From positions 18,973,001 to 19,037,000 of the forward strand of contig CM077011.1 in NCBI GenBank assembly GCA_039090855.1: a DNA stretch of 64,000 nt. The letters run 5' to 3'. This DNA comes from Macrothele yani. Its lineage: Eukaryota > Arthropoda > Arachnida > Araneae > Macrothelidae. The position numbers were made by a program, and so were the translations under genes. The notes beneath the pieces are model-generated. The model searched no databases, was not told the DNA's origin, and was given only the letters and a program-made list of their open reading frames with translations. This document shows positions 55,740 through 64,000 of this stretch, piece by piece (within the stretch, counting starts at the first letter, position 1; each line of letters begins with the position of its first letter).

Positions 55740-57550
55740 CGACAATTGTTTGCTGATATGCATTTGAAAGCGCAATTTTATTTTACAGCCTGTGAATAGG
55801 TTTTATAACACTTTGTATGTAAGTTATGGCTGTTGTTTTAATTATTCGTTTGTTTGATACTAATAAAAAAGTCAGAACTCAAAGTGTGTCCCAAGATGTC
55901 AGACAAACTGAAAGCAACGTATGTCTGACGATTTCAGTTTGTCTGACGGTTAGACAGAGTGTGCCTAACCGTCAGACAAACTGAAAGCAACGTATTTTTT
56001 TCCTTTTTGTCTTCATTACTAGGTTTAGCCGAGAAGCTAATTGCCGTCAAAATCTATTTTTGTTGCGCAATACTTCCCTCGTAAAAAAGAAGCTTTAAGT
56101 ACGTAAAGCATACAAACTTTCAAGCTTTTCATTTTCTTTTATATCGAGTTTAAGAAGTTTTCGAATAGAACTGCGAAAGTTTTAAAGAAAATTTTAAGGA
56201 TCCTGAGACATAAAGGGTAGATGGAGAAAAAAAGTCAGAAACATCTCTTTGCTCCCTACACTCGCTTTAGCAAAAATGCTGCTTGCTTTTCAATAAGACT
56301 CTCCGACATGCAAGGTGATGAGTTTCCCGAATCTCCTTGAAAGCCCATTCACGATGCCGGCGAAAATTGCATGTGCATGAGAAGAAGCGACGGACACCTG
56401 CGAGAGTGTAATTTAATTTCCAGCCCTCATACAAACAGAGCCTTCACCTGCGAAACATACAGAATGCAATATTAGGCTCCTCCATCTGGGTACGCTGGTG
56501 CTCCCAGAAGATGAGAGAAAGAAGACGGGAGAAGATGCTGCTCCTCCTAGAATGATTGCCCGGAATGGCAGGAATAGGAGGAGGGGGAGGAAAGAAGGAA
56601 AGAAGGAAACAAAGGGAAAGCGCGAATGGAGACCCCGAAACTAGAGCATCAGGTGCACTTAGAATGATAGGATCTTTGATCTTATGTGACTGCGGATAAT
56701 TGCATTGGAAACGATGCCGGAGAATAAAAAGTGACCCCTGTGACCTCTCCTGAAAGGGAACATTTCGCTTTCAGTTGAATAACGCGGCTGTGCCTGACGT
56801 TTGTTCGTCTATTTAATTAGTTTCTCTTTCTTTTTTTTTTTTTTTTTTTTTTTTTGGCAGCAAAGTGTACTGTCGGTTTGGACTTGTTTAGGCGGAACTG
56901 GCGTTGTCGTCGAAATCTTAATTCACAGCGTATTCCGAAACAAAGCTGTTCCCGCTGTCCATGCAGCCGGCATCTTTTAGTACAAAAGTTTAAGCACGAG
57001 AAACAGTTACTTAACGCTATTCTGAATAAAACGAATTCGAGGTGTAAAAGTCTGATATACTGTGTAAATTAGCATGAGAAAAATCCCATTTTTTTCCAGA
57101 AGGATTTCTAAATACTTATGGGTCCACTGCGTTGAGAAAATCATCCTGAATTGTTGATGTAATGTAAAATGATAACAGTACCTTGGGACGATTTAACAAT
57201 AATTCGGGAAGAATAAAGTCGAAATACAACCAGCATTCATTATTGTTATGATCTATTTTATTTTATATCGTTGCAGTCAATATAATATTAAGCAAATCTA
57301 ACGCGCTTCACAAGTATTATCCTTTTTCTCGTAAAGCAAGGCTTCGCTTTGCATTTATCTAGAGATATAAGAGGGTCTGGCATTGGCCGTATGTAAATCC
57401 CGAGACAGACCCCTACCATTGAGTCGAAACTGGTCTCTTTTTTTTTTTATCTGTAAAGTGTAGAATTCCAAGCTCCCATCTGTATTGAACGGTTAAGCCT
57501 TTTGCTCGTACAATAAATAAAACGTTTCAACTCAAAAAAGCGAAGACTAA
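55740..57550. other. Intergenic DNA, one palindrome
   Basis: Contains the inverted repeat at 55932-55986, a G/A-rich stretch at 56570-56620 and a T run at 56826-56855. No gene was recognised. Confidence 0.4.
55932..55986. repeat. Inverted repeat, 22-bp perfect arms
   Basis: TTTCAGTTTGTCTGACGGTTAG is exactly complementary to 55965-55986 around an 11-nt spacer. A third, direct copy of TCAGACAAACTGAAAGCAAC lies just upstream at about 55898. Confidence 0.9.
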
Positions 57551-58613
57551 GGCCCATTCTACATGAGCTCTCGAAACGCGTTTCTTGAGAGCGTTCCAAC
57601 CGCACGCTGTCGAACTACAAGAGAGCGTTCCAACCGCAGGCTGTCGAACTACATGAGAGCGTTCTAACCGCACGCTGTCGAACTACACGAGAGCGTTCCA
57701 ACCGCACGCTGTCGAACTACACGAGAGCGTTCCAACCGCACGATGTCGAACTACACGAGAGCGTTCAAACCGCACGATGTCGAACTACACGAGAGCGTTC
57801 CAACCGCACGCTGTCGAACTACACGAGAGCGTTCCAACCGCACGCTGTCGAACTACACGAGAGCGTTCCAACCGCACGCTGTCGAACTACACGAGAGCGT
57901 TCCAACCGCACGCTGTCGAACTACACGAGAGCGTTCCAACCGCACGCTGTCGAACTACACGAGAGCGTTCCAACCCGCACGCTGTCGAACTACACGAGAG
58001 CGTTCCCAACCGCACGCTGTCGAACTACACGAGAGCGTTCCAACCGCACGCTATCGAACTACACGAGAGCGTTCCAACCACACGCTGTCGAACTACACGA
58101 GAGCGTTCCAACCGCACGATGTCGAACTACACGAGAGCGTTCAAACCGCACGATGTCGAACTACACGAGAGCGTTCCAACCGCACGCTGTCGAACTACAC
58201 GAGAGCGTTCCAACCGCACGCTGTCGAACTACACGAGAGCGTTCCAACCGCACGCTGTCGAACTACACGAGAGCGTTCCAACCTCACGCTGTCGAACTGC
58301 TTGGAAACGTCAGTTATTGTTACAAGTGCGTTTGAACGGCGCGTTTCTGTAGTCCATGTGTCGCCTTGGAACTGCCGAAATGAATGTGCGTGCAGACTGA
58401 ACAACGTTACTGCCGCTCGCGTTGCCAACGCCTCCTACCACGTTGGAAGCGTTAACGTTGATATAACGCCGCTACTGTAGGCGTTAGAAGTGCTCGCCTA
58501 GATTGGAGCCCGCGTTTTTATAAGGCTGCTCAGTGATGTTGTTCGGTTGGCGTAGCCATGTGTTTAATGGAGCGTCTCAACCGCCGCGTTTAGAGCGCTC
58601 GTGTGGAATGGGG
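57551..58613. mobile_element. MITE-like element carrying a 34-bp minisatellite
   Basis: The ends GGCCCATTCTACATGAGCTC and, inverted, CCCCATTCCACACGAGCGCT both continue into AAACGCG. Between them lies a 34-bp array followed by about 300 bp of unique, GC-richer DNA with many GCGTT words. It has no transposase. The superfamily is not clear from the ends. Confidence 0.75.
57590..58300. repeat. 34-bp minisatellite, ~21 copies
   Basis: The unit is GAGAGCGTTCCAACCGCACG plus CTGTCGAACTACAC. Copies are nearly identical. Because 34 is not a multiple of three, three units make a 102-bp, 34-residue period that happens to be open. This produces ORFs up to 245 codons (57743-58480) that I do not accept as genes. 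Confidence 0.95.
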
Positions 58614-58614
58614 T

Positions 58615-59530
58615 TTACGAGCCCTCGCGTCGCTAATGCCTCCTACCGCAATAGCACTTCTTTGTAAAAAAACTAAAACAAAAAAAAAACAGATTGTGCT
58701 TATGTTATCAGTTTGTCCGTCCGTTTGCCTGTGGACACCATATCTCTGAAATTATTATCCCAATTTGAAAAATTATTTTTGCATTCGGAAGCTTGGAATA
58801 GGAGAATGATGATTCTTACATCCTGTTTTTTCCGATGCACAACTTTGCCGCGAGAGAGCTTAAATGCAGATGATATCGAGTGCAAAATACATTTTGTTCT
58901 CGATATTTGCTGGTAAACATGTGATTGAAAAAATTATTTTCCTTTCAATGCCCTTTATGTTCGAGACCATTTTAGGTACAATATCGTTTTCAAGTAACGC
59001 ACAGATTTACCGCTATGGGCGTACTCGTAAACTGGGTTTTTTCGATATCTCTTCTTCTAAAAGTCCGATGGGAAAACTTCTTCCTGCTGCGGAGACAGCT
59101 CGTGATGGGAAATGTTTTGCATATAATTTCTAATTTTTTGTAAAAAAATGGTTTGGCCACCAGGGGGCGAAAATATTAATGTGTGCTTCTAAAATATTTC
59201 TAGCAAAATCTGGGTTTCCGAAAACTCGATTGAAACAATCCTTCTGTGGAAGAATACCGCTCGTCGCTAGAAACTTTTTCTGAATACCTCCTTCATAAAA
59301 AGTGCATAGTTTCACCCTAGGGAGCGTAGATGCATATATCAATTTTTTGTCGATATCTCTACTTCTAAGAGTCCGATTTGAAAAATTCTTTCCTTGTTGG
59401 GGGGCGTTTTCCGGTGCGAAAGGTTTCTCATATAATTTCAAATTTTTCGTAACGCACAAGAGATTTGGTTTACAACAATATATGCTGGACTAAGAACCCG
59501 AATGAAAAAATTATTTTTCGTTTATGTGTA
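58615..59530 (+). repeat. Diverged long repeat, related to 45.6-49.0 kb
   Basis: Begins near 58712 with GTCCGTCCGTTTGCCTGTGG and ACACCATAT. Then similar segments follow with TCGATATCTCT.CTTCTAA, AGTCCGAT...AAAA and TTTCTCATATAATTTC at intervals of about 280-300 bp. Confidence 0.5.
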
Positions 59531-60420
59531 TTTCAAAAAGAATGGCCCGATTTCAAAGTAGTATGTTTAATAAGGCAAATGTGGGATAGTTACAAAACAA
59601 AGAGCCAAGTATGAAGGAAGGTCCAAAGTTTCACTCACCCCAATTACAAATGCTCAATGTGCCCTACACCAGCTGCACGGACAACATCAAGCCGATAGCT
59701 GAATTCATCCCAAACGCGTCGGAGAGTGTCTTCAGTCACAGAATTTACCGCGGCCGTGATTCTCCTTCGGAGCTCATCCAAGTCAGCGGGTAAAAAAGGA
59801 TCATAAACACGGTCTTTTACATATTCCCATAAAAAATAAGTCCCATCGTGTGATGTCTGGAGATCTCGGAGGCCAAGCGGGTAGTGCCAAACAATGGGGT
59901 CCCCTGCGTCCAATCCAACGCTGAGGCAATGTGTCGTTTAGAAACCGACGAACTTGGAGGTTCCAATGTGGCGGTGCGCCGTCCTGCTGCAAAATGTAAT
60001 CTTCAGAGTCGTCCTTCAGTGACTTCGCTGAAACGCCTCGTGAATTCCTTGCACATTCGTCGCTGAGATGGTTGTTTATCCAGGACTGTTTCCCATACAT
60101 AAACACCCTGTTTCTTCAAATTGTCGATACCTACGACGAATGTTTTTGCCCACTGGTGGAGCACTGCCGTAACGCCGTTTAAACGCACGCTGCACCGTAA
60201 TCACGGACTTTATCTGGCTAAATTAATGCACACAAAACGCCTTCTGTTGCCTCGACGCCATCTTCTCACTCACTAAGCGTAGCGCCGGTTTGGCAGCTCA
60301 TGCTGCCATCTAGCAGTAGTCAAAACAAACTCTGGGCCATGCCCGTAGACATGAAACGAGTCGCATTCATCGGTGGTTCGTGGTTGCCGAGATGTCCACT
60401 TTTCAAATCGGGACATTCTT
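59531..60420 (-). mobile_element. Internally deleted DDE transposon inside the diverged repeat
   Basis: The inverted ends share AAGAATG.CCCGATTT (about 59538-59554 and, inverted, 60404-60420). The enclosed transposase lacks its centre. The diverged repeat of the flanks resumes beyond 60430, so this element is an insertion in it. Confidence 0.65.
59644..60230 (-). pseudogene. DDE transposase (mariner/IS630 type), central deletion
   Basis: The N-terminal part reads VRAFKRRYGSAPPVGKNIRR, YRQFEETGCLC and NVQGIHEAFQRSH, a helix-turn-helix half. It then jumps to SEDYILQQDGAPPHWNLQVR (second acidic motif) and RWIGRRGPHCLALPAWPPRS PDITRWDLFF with frameshifts, ending YRLDVVRAAGVGHIEHL. The region between, with the first acidic motif, is missing, so it cannot be active. 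The family is the widespread arthropod DDE type with DGAPPHW and GGHIEHL signatures. Confidence 0.8.
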
Positions 60421-60424
60421 CATT

Positions 60425-61635
60425 AAACACGCTACTGCTAACTATAAGAATGCTTTATGTGTATTTTCTTCCCGAATTTATGCACAATTTCTCAGCAAAA
60501 AGGAGCTAATATTTAATCAGTTTTCTCAATATCTCTGTTTCTAAATTCTCCTGATATCATTTACCTTGTGAAACAGTTTAGATTTTAATTGTAGGAGTTT
60601 TGCAGTTCACAGTTCTGTCGCAAAGCGATGTTTTGCGTACTTCGGTTTCTAGCTGTCTCCGATCCTAAAAATCCTATCAAGAATTTTTTTTTTCAGTGTA
60701 TGTCATTCGCTACAATGAAAATTGCGAACATTATCCTCTTTAATTAACGTATAGCTTTACCTGTAGTATACGTCAAAACCTTTTTCTCGCTACCTATGAT
60801 TCCAAGAGACGTATTTAAAATTTTATTTTTCCTTAGTACAGCTTTTGCTATGAATAATACTTCTCACCTACTTTCAACTTTTCCATTATGCAAAATTATT
60901 CCGCTAGAAAGCCTAGAATTATATCATGTTTCTTTCTGCATTTCTTCTTTTTTCTGCTCGATTTGAAATCACTGTGTCTGTGATATCTTCGTTCTGCTTT
61001 GAGAAACTTTGTGTACGCTGTTTCCTAATTTCCCTGACACATGTTTTAGCAGCTGGTGGAAATAAGTAGCTGTTTCTATTTCTGAATAGTTTGTCGTTGT
61101 AAGATTTTTTTATCGGTTCCATTGAGTGTGAATAGCATCAATGAATTTTATTCGCATCGGAAAGGATTCAAAAGACGTGCGCATTACGAATGAAATTTCG
61201 GTGTCATCATTCTTGTTAAATATTCAGCCATGTTGAAAGTCTCACGGACAATAACACAAGGATTATTAACATATGTCCAAGTATTTTGCCACCAAGTTTA
61301 ATATTTTTGCTGCTACAAATAAAAATCTTATGAGGGACGAGGCGATACTTTCAGGATGGCCTTTGTAATAAATCCCTTAAAAAGCAGTTACATAACGTTA
61401 CGCAATTACTTTAAAAACTCAAAAAATAAAATAAAACCTTTAGTGTTGGCGAATGTTAGCTTTACGGCAGACGTTAGAGGTTTTGGGTACATGGAGACCT
61501 TCGCGAGGGCGCATAGGTAAAGAACGCAATTTCTCAAATTACTTTAGTCTGTGTAAATGTTTACCCAGTTTTGATTTTAAATTAGGAATTCGCACGTAAA
61601 TCTACTTTTTGTTTTTCTTTCTCTTGCACTCGTAA
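60425..61635 (+). repeat. Continuation of the diverged repeat, then unrecognised DNA
   Basis: To about 61140 the text continues the pattern of the 58.7 kb repeat (TCAATATCTCTGTTTCTAA, TTGCAGTTCACAGTTCTGTC, CAAAACCTTTTTCTCGC). From there to 61635 I recognise nothing. Confidence 0.4.
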
Positions 61636-61639
61636 CGCA

Positions 61640-62641
61640 CACGGTCGTATGAGAATAATATGACCACCACCGGCATCAAAGTGTACCCGCCCAGGCGCGT
61701 CACAGAGTGCACGTGACAAGGTCGACCACACGGCGATATAAGTGGCCGGCCAGGACAGATGAGCCATAGTGCGTAACGTGAGCTGCTGTAGTAAGGGTGT
61801 ACCGAGAATGGACCTCTGGCACACCGAGCACCTCCCAACGGCCTAACTGTGGAGCCTCAAAGGCTATCCACCCCAGAGGAGAACGTCACCTTGGTGGACT
61901 ACTAAGGGGCAATCGACGCGCAAGAGTGCAGCAAGTGACAACGCAAATAAACCTTGGAGCACTCAGGTACGAGCTTTCGATAAGAGTAGACCGAACCCTG
62001 TTACGCATGGGTCTCTGGAGTCGACGCTGCGTCAAGGCGCCTATGTGCTAAACCAGGTGCCTATGTGCTAAACCACTGTCCAATGGAGGCATGGGTCTAC
62101 CTCCATTGGACAGTGGAAGGGTTGGAAAAGGCTGACTTCTCTGTCGAATCGAGGTTTCTACTGCACCTAATAACGGGCGGTGGCAGATACTGCGTTCGAC
62201 ACACGAGAAGTAACAACCGGACACTCTTGTCGGTGGCCGGCGGTGGCAGTGTGCATGTCTGCAGGATATTTTCCTGGTTTGACCTGGGACCACTGTTATC
62301 ACTGGATGTGTCCCTGAACGTTAATGGCTACCAGTCCATCTACGCTGACCAAATGCATCTCTTCATGTTGGGCGTTTACCCTGGTGGTGATGGTGTCTAC
62401 CAACAGGACAATGCGCCGCGCACCTCACTAACGGGGTGTGTGACTGCTCCCAAGAACACGACAGCCACGTCTCCGTTCTCCCTTGGCCAGCAAAATCTCT
62501 CGAACTCAGTCCCATAGAGCCCTTGTGGGACTACGTGTATCGACAGGTTCGACGGGCCGACCCACAACCACGCCATCTCCGGGACCTTCGTGCTCTGCTG
62601 CAGTCCGAATAAGCAGGTGTGCCTCGGGCAACCTTCCAGGG
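61640..62641 (+). pseudogene. Tc1-like transposase, 5' part, split by a TRIM
   Basis: The left TIR region is GTATGAGAATAATATGACCACC near 61646. Compared with the 43.2-44.3 kb relative, the first helix-turn-helix is deleted between GCGTAACG and TGAGCTGCTG (about 61780). Then come VYREWTSGTPSTSQ, LGGLLRGNRRARVQQVT and TLLRMGLWSRRC, a 20-bp local duplication near 62040-62080, LEKADFSVESRFLLH (first Asp replaced by Val), VHVCRIFSWFDLG, GVYQQDNAPRTS (second Asp) and, after a shift, LSPIEPLWDYVYRQVR (Glu). It breaks off at TFQG where the TRIM begins. Confidence 0.85.
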
Positions 62642-62803
62642 TGTGACGTACCAGCCAGCAGGACGCACACGACATACAGGCAGATAGCAGTCAGAACAAA
62701 CGTCCGCGTAGCTCAACTGGTAGAGTGACTTATTCCGGAATGAGAAGACCCGGGTTCGAGCCCCTGCGTGGAAAAAAATTACGGAGGATTTACTTTGTTA
62801 TAA

Positions 62804-62815
62804 TGGCGCCCGAAC
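62804..62815 (+). promoter_or_regulatory. Primer-binding-site-like sequence, first interior
   Basis: TGGCGCCCGAAC follows the first terminal repeat after a single A. It is a 12-base complement of the tRNA-Lys(UUU) 3' end. Confidence 0.75.
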
Positions 62816-63230
62816 TTTCCGGATGACCCGGCCTTTCAAAATCTCGCAATGGTATGATGTTCTTTCCACACCGCGAAACAGGAAAAATAAGAGAATCCTT
62901 TCTCCCTAGCGCTTCGAAAAATAAATGTGAGTGACGTTGCATTCCACACACCAGTTTGACTGGGAGTTCTCAAGTGCACGTTCTACAGTGGATGGTTGCC
63001 TGCAACGATTCATGGTCACGGCTGACCCATGGGCCATGCCCCGGCCATTTTTCGTGGGGTACGGGGAGATGTGACGTACCTGCCAGCAGGACTCCCACGA
63101 CATAAAGGCAGATAGCAGTCAGAACGAACGTCCGTGTAGCTCAATTGGTAGAGTGACTTATTCCGGAATGAGGACCCGGGTTCGATCCCCGGCGTGGATA
63201 AAAATGACCGAAAAATTTACTTCGTTATAA

Positions 63231-63242
63231 TGGCGCCCGAAC
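63231..63242 (+). promoter_or_regulatory. Primer-binding-site-like sequence, second interior
   Basis: Identical to the site in the first interior and at the same distance from its terminal repeat. Confidence 0.75.
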
Positions 63243-63277
63243 TTTCCGGATGACCCGGCCGTTCAAAATCTCGCAAT

Positions 63278-63299
63278 GGTGTGATGTTCTTTCCACACC
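63278..63299 (+). promoter_or_regulatory. Conserved hairpin in TRIM interior
   Basis: The stem GGTGTG/CACACC encloses the loop ATGTTCTTTC about 35 bases after the primer site. It also occurs at 62851-62872 (one mismatch) and, inverted, at 10529-10550 and in the 18.4 kb element. Family B has the equivalent TGTGTG/CACACA with a similar loop. Position and conservation suit an RNA signal such as packaging or dimerisation; that role is inference. Confidence 0.55.
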
Positions 63300-63556
63300 G
63301 CGAGATAAGAAAAATAAGAGAATTCCTTCTCCAGCGCTTCGAAAAATAAATGTGTGTGACGTTGCATTCCACACACCAGATTGACTGGGAGTTCTCAAGT
63401 GCACGTTCTACAGCGGATGGCTGCCTGCAACGATTCATGGTCACGGCTGTCCCGTGGGCCTTGCCCCCGGCCCTCTTTTTTTGGGGGGGGGGTAGATGTG
63501 ACGTACCAGGCAGCAGGACGCACACGACATAAAGGCAGATAGCAGTCAGAAGGAAC

Positions 63557-63628
63557 GTCCGTGTAGCTCAATTGGTAGAGTGACTTATTCCGGAATGAGG
63601 GGATCCGGGTTCGAGCCCCGGCGTGGAT
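63557..63628 (+). promoter_or_regulatory. tRNA-like module with Pol III A and B boxes
   Basis: 72 bases within the third terminal repeat: A box TAGCTCAATTGG, B box GGTTCGAGCCC, D arm GCTC/GAGT, and the anticodon region replaced by the self-complementary TTCCGGAA. Spacing between the boxes is tRNA-like. The same module is in both other repeats of the array. Confidence 0.65.
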
Positions 63629-63662
63629 AAAAATGACCGAAAAATTTACTTCGTTATAAGGG

Positions 63663-63732
63663 CCTCATTGCGTCTATACCATGCCAACTTGTCGCTGTCA
63701 TCCCTGCCAGGAATGGTTATTCCCATTATTAG
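63663..63732 (+). pseudogene. C-terminus of the Tc1 transposase interrupted by the TRIM
   Basis: Directly after the AGGG duplication the frame reads LIASIPCQLVAVIPARNG, then YSHY and a TAG at 63730-63732. This is the typical Tc1 ending (LIxSMPRRxxAVIxARGG) and continues TFQG from 62641. The 3' TIR is not recognisable after GTTAGGTG. Confidence 0.85.
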
Positions 63733-64000
63733 TTAGGTGTATAGATTAAGATAATACAACGTAGTTGTCACAAATGTTTATTTTCTCAAGCCGACCATGG
63801 TTTCGCTGGGTATTAACTTAGCTTCATTAGGAAGAATGGCACATAAATATTCAAATTGTAGACATCATAAATGGTGTTAACAGTCACGTGTTTTGGTTAG
63901 ATGCTTCCACGCGTTTGATAGAAATGGCGTGGATGCCATGTCATTAACAAGTTGAGAAGACTTCTGATATATGCGGAAAGCTTCCAAAACATTAAGTTCG
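63733..64000. other. Intergenic DNA, nothing recognised
   Basis: AT-rich flank to the window edge with no identified feature. Confidence 0.4.

Larger units (their letters stand above)
62642..63658 (+). mobile_element. Tandem TRIM family A array: LTR-int-LTR-int-LTR
   Basis: Three terminal repeats (62642-62802, 63070-63229, 63497-63658) alternate with two interiors of 267 bp each (62803-63069, 63230-63496). Each repeat starts TGTGACGTACC and ends TTATA. After one A comes TGGCGCCCGAAC (62804-62815, 63231-63242). Purine tracts (GTGGGGTACGGGGAGA; GGGGGGGGGGTAGA) precede repeats 2 and 3. The whole array has a single AGGG target duplication (62638-62641, 63659-63662). tRNA-like modules are at 62702-62773, 63130-63199 and 63557-63628. 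The array has no ORF. Confidence 0.9.

Noticed and set aside
57743..58480. 245-codon ORF with a 34-residue period
   Set aside because: It is a consequence of the stop-free 34-bp minisatellite; all frames of the repeat are similarly open and the ORF ends in unrelated DNA.
62642..63658. Simple tandem SINE trimer
   Set aside because: The primer-site-like sequence, polypurine tracts, exact 4-bp target duplications and a solo-LTR counterpart fit an LTR element better. A SINE origin of the tRNA part remains possible.
1..64000. Host protein-coding exons
   Set aside because: I looked for conserved motifs flanked by splice signals in all frames provided and found only transposon-derived coding regions.

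Overview
The window reads as a transposon-saturated, gene-poor stretch of a eukaryotic (metazoan) nuclear chromosome. I see no host exon, rRNA gene or CRISPR array, and no tRNA gene I would call functional. Nearly everything recognisable is a mobile element: about twenty Tc1/mariner-superfamily copies, three 5'-truncated LINE tails, several tRNA-headed SINEs, MITEs and foldback elements, and long minisatellites. The mix of Tc1 families, mariners and an RTE-like LINE is typical of arthropods, and I would lean towards an arachnid. That is inference from repeat content only, with no host gene to support it.

The most interesting content is a set of short elements with direct terminal repeats (about 140-180 bp) that look like terminal-repeat retrotransposons in miniature (TRIMs). 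The repeat starts TGTGACGTAC. Next to it lies a primer-binding-site-like TGGCGCCCGAAC. A polypurine tract precedes the 3' repeat, and insertions are flanked by 4-bp duplications (AGGG, CAAT, ATGG, GTGT). Each terminal repeat carries a tRNA-like module with A and B boxes. Three divergent families (A, B, C here) share this plan. The closest known parallel I can name is the plant Cassandra TRIM, which carries a 5S rRNA sequence in its LTRs.

Layout: 1-700 Tc1 remnant; 2736-3937 Tc1; 4.0-4.8 kb LINE tail and a solo family A LTR; 5.3-7.1 kb satellite split by a LINE; 7184-8377 Tc1; 9656-10209 non-autonomous TA element followed by a family A TRIM (10223-10761); 12.0 kb 42-bp minisatellite; 13.7-14.2 kb purine-rich repeats; 16.7 kb SINE; 18204-18702 family A TRIM; 19011-20439 near-intact Tc1; 21.6-22.2 kb transposase fragment cut by a family B TRIM; 24659-24802 solo family B LTR; 25384-26644 mariner; 26.8-27.5 kb minisatellite; 27.5-34.1 kb Tc1 cluster with four elements end to end; 34.4-35.6 kb mariner; 36.0-37.1 kb 25-bp minisatellite; 38.2 kb perfect hairpin; 39.9-40.8 kb Tc1 with a MITE inside; 40.8-43.2 kb composite foldback; 43.2-44.3 kb Tc1; 44.9-45.6 kb twin SINEs; 45.6-49.0 kb diverged repeat with a Tc1 at 47346-48784; 49.3-50.1 kb Tc1 fragment with SINE and family B TRIM; 50984-52351 mariner; 53263-55040 foldback with a 49-bp array; 55184-55735 family C TRIM; 57551-58613 MITE with a 34-bp array; 58.7-61.1 kb diverged repeat with a deleted transposase element; 61.6-63.7 kb Tc1 split by a tandem family A TRIM.

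Every transposase reading frame has at least one stop, frameshift, deletion or truncation, so none looks autonomous. The nested junctions give a relative insertion order, in which SINEs and TRIMs repeatedly landed in older Tc1 copies. All coordinates of element ends were read by eye and may be off by a few bases where no TIR or target duplication is stated.
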